From assembly GCA_028290765.1 (NCBI GenBank), contig JAQGJF010001100.1, forward strand, positions 1 through 7,205: DNA of 7,205 bases. Reading direction: 5' to 3'. Shown here piece after piece: positions 5,594 to 7,205 of the stretch. Positions within the stretch are counted from its first letter, which is position 1. Each line of letters opens with the position of its first letter. The notes beneath the pieces were generated by a model. The model worked only from the letters and a program-made list of their open reading frames with translations, had not been told where the DNA came from and made no database searches. Made by a program: the position numbers and the translations under genes. This DNA comes from Tardiphaga sp. Lineage in GTDB: Bacteria; Pseudomonadota; Alphaproteobacteria; Rhizobiales; Xanthobacteraceae.

Positions 5594-7135
5594 TTAACCG
5601 TTGCTGGATGGGAATAGCTTGGGGTTGTGCGTGCGCGTGCCCCCGCCGGGTGGACCGCCGCAGCCACAAGACAACCGCGTGAACGTCCGCGCATGCCATC
5701 CGGCGTAGGGGGCACGCAGCGCGGCTAAATCGGCTGCCGCGGCGCCTGCGATCTCACGGAGTTCCGCGGCGCACTTCTCCGCCTCCTCGGTGACCGCGGC
5801 TTCGTCGAACGCCTTGATCTCCCCGCCTCGCAGCAGCCAGTCGCCGGCCACCATGAGTGCGCCGACCGAGCGCTGGTCGGCGTGCACGACCACCGCTTCA
5901 ATGCCAACCGGCGCCGCGGCCAGACTGCCGCGCCGGAAGTCGAGCGCCAGAACATCCGCCGGCCCGCCGGCACGAAGGGTGCCTGCGCCCGTACGTGACC
6001 CGAGCGCCTGCGATCCGCCCCAGGTTGCCGCGCGAAAAACCTCCTGCGGCGTGATCCAGCGATCGAAGTCCGACCCGGGCGCACGGCCCGCGACCAGCAT
6101 TTGCCGCATGACCTGGAACAGGTCGTGACGTCCGCCGGTATTCGATGAATCGGTGCCGAGCGCCAGGGTGATGCCGGCATCGAGGCTCGGCCTGACCGCC
6201 ATGGATCCGGAGCCAAGCATGCCGTTGCTCACCGGATTGTGGCTCACCACGACGCCACGTCGCGCCAGCAGCTCGCGATCATGGTCATCGAGCCAGACAG
6301 CATGGGCGACCGACAAGCGATCATCGAGCAGGCCGGCCCGGTCCAGCGCCGCGACCACCCCGCCGGGCCATCTCGTGCGGCAATGGTCGGCTTGCGGCAA
6401 GGTTTCGAGCAAATGCGTGTGGCTGCCCAGCCCGAACCGGTCGCGCAGGTCGCGCCACAATTGCCATAAAATATCCGAGCACCGTTGCGGCGCGTTGGGA
6501 CCGAGCAGCAGGCGGATCCGCCCGGCGTCGGCATCGCCGGCGCGTTGATGAAGTGCCGCGAAAGAATCGCGGATCTCTTCGGGCGGCCTCGGCGCCAGCG
6601 CCGCGAACCGCCTGATGACGTCCGGCTCGAATGGAATGCCGAGGATATCTTCATCGAACAGGTCGGCGAAGAACGGCGCAAGGCCGACACGCAGCCCACT
6701 CGCAATATGCGCATCGAGGGCAACCGATGCAAAACGCGCCTGCGGCAGATGGTCGATATAGCCGCCGATGCCGTTGTGGATCATTTCCACCGCGGTGAGC
6801 ATGGTCGATGCGCGGAGGCAACGCTCCGTGAATCCCAGCCCGTAGTTGATGGCGTGAAAAGACCACAGCTCGAGCGGCAGGGAATTTTCAGTTCCACGAA
6901 ATAAGGTCGCGGAGGAATGCACATGCGCGTCGAATAGCGGCGGCGTAAGCAACATGCCGGTGGCGTCGAATGTGTCCTCCGCCATGGCGCATACGGCAGC
7001 CTCGTCGCCCGGACCGAACAGACGCTCGATCTTGCCGTCGACCACGAGCATGCCGCCCCGGACCGGCTGCTGGCCGTCACCCGTCAGCAGGTGCCCGCCG
7101 CGAAAACAGGTTCGCCATCCCTTGCGCGTGCTCAT
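5594..7135 (-). CDS. TRZ/ATZ-type amidohydrolase (metal-dependent deaminase-like)
   Basis: The 513-residue protein belongs to the amidohydrolase superfamily branch of triazine hydrolases, methylthioadenosine (MTA) deaminases and guanine deaminases. An N-terminal beta-sandwich part leads into the TIM barrel. Metal ligands are visible: His71 and His73 (FDAHVHS), His241 in THLLET with Glu244 as the likely proton shuttle, His278 (VAHAVWL) and Asp329 (GTDSS). SHNPVSN at 298-304 and the closing ADVLALDF and MVAGDWLLRGGE segments are typical. Two positions that contact nucleoside in MTA deaminase seem altered: the GPHSP motif is GPNAP (Asn214), and the ribose-binding Glu falls near Leu100. MTA deamination is thus doubtful and the substrate unknown. 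ATG 7135 is chosen because the upstream frame ends in TGA one base before it (TGACATG), suggesting translational coupling. The last 35 residues, rich in Gly, Cys and Pro, look unlike the family. Probably cytoplasmic. Confidence 0.88.
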   Translation of the reverse strand: MSTRKGWRTCFRGGHLLTGDGQQPVRGGMLVVDGKIERLFGPGDEAAVCAMAEDTFDATGMLLTPPLFDAHVHSSATLFRGTENSLPLELWSFHAINYGLGFTERCLRASTMLTAVEMIHNGIGGYIDHLPQARFASVALDAHIASGLRVGLAPFFADLFDEDILGIPFEPDVIRRFAALAPRPPEEIRDSFAALHQRAGDADAGRIRLLLGPNAPQRCSDILWQLWRDLRDRFGLGSHTHLLETLPQADHCRTRWPGGVVAALDRAGLLDDRLSVAHAVWLDDHDRELLARRGVVVSHNPVSNGMLGSGSMAVRPSLDAGITLALGTDSSNTGGRHDLFQVMRQMLVAGRAPGSDFDRWITPQEVFRAATWGGSQALGSRTGAGTLRAGGPADVLALDFRRGSLAAAPVGIEAVVVHADQRSVGALMVAGDWLLRGGEIKAFDEAAVTEEAEKCAAELREIAGAAAADLAALRAPYAGWHARTFTRLSCGCGGPPGGGTRTHNPKLFPSSNG

Positions 7136-7136
7136 G

Positions 7137-7205
7137 TCAGTTCCCGGTTGCTTCCGGCTGCTCGCGCTCACCGGCGCCGAATTGTGCGTGCAGCGCCAGC
7201 GGGCC
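7137..7205 (-). CDS. C-terminal end of an unidentified gene, cut by the window edge
   Basis: A minus-strand frame entering from the right edge reads GPLALHAQFGAGEREQPEA plus three residues, then stops at TGA (7139-7137), one base before the amidohydrolase ATG. The hydrophilic, unstructured-looking end is typical of a protein C-terminus, and the tight junction is typical of an operon. A second frame (the amidohydrolase frame itself) is also open to the edge, so the reality of this gene rests on the junction. The family cannot be named. Confidence 0.4.
   Translation of the reverse strand, partial: GPLALHAQFGAGEREQPEATGN

Noticed and set aside
5600..5680. Possible tRNA overlap, suggested by the peptide GGGTRTHNP
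   Set aside because: Peptides like this can come from frames across tRNA genes, but I could not build an acceptor stem, anticodon arm and T-arm on either strand.

Overview
The window looks like alphaproteobacterial chromosome from the Bradyrhizobium / Rhodopseudomonas / Afipia group. This rests on recollection of family sequences, not a search. The BamA sequence (cysteine-bearing long loop, GGGTSF-type C-terminus), the GC-rich codon use and two palindromic intergenic repeats all point that way. There are four complete genes, two gene ends cut by the window edges, one apparent gene remnant and two gene-poor stretches rich in inverted repeats.

Layout. Positions 1-50 hold the first 16 codons of an unidentified minus-strand gene. 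Positions 51-401 form a divergent intergenic region with four inverted repeats, which leads into bamA on the plus strand (402-2951), the outer-membrane beta-barrel assembly protein. Convergent to it on the minus strand is an exported beta-propeller protein of the major royal jelly/Yellow family (3092-4225). Positions 4226-4920 carry a candidate promoter for that gene, a short minus-strand reading frame resembling the start of a lytic murein transglycosylase that stops early, and two palindromic repeat elements (about 4574-4690 and 4722-4856). From 4921 to the right edge lies a minus-strand, probably catabolic operon: the last codons of an unknown gene (7137-7205), a TRZ/ATZ-type metal-dependent amidohydrolase (5594-7135) and a FucA-like class II aldolase (4921-5553).

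How the genes relate. The amidohydrolase and aldolase are tightly spaced and probably transcribed together. The aldolase keeps all the FucA metal, phosphate-binding and catalytic residues I could check, so a phosphorylated ketose-type substrate is likely. The amidohydrolase keeps the deaminase metal set but not two residues that contact the nucleoside in methylthioadenosine deaminase. The pair therefore suggests an uncharacterised breakdown route rather than ordinary fucose use. bamA is not beside its usual partners rseP and lpxD, so it is either an extra copy or relocated. I found no CRISPR array, rRNA, tRNA, transposase or clear phage gene. The least explained features are the amidohydrolase-aldolase pair, the structured bamA leader and the dense palindromic block at 4574-4856.
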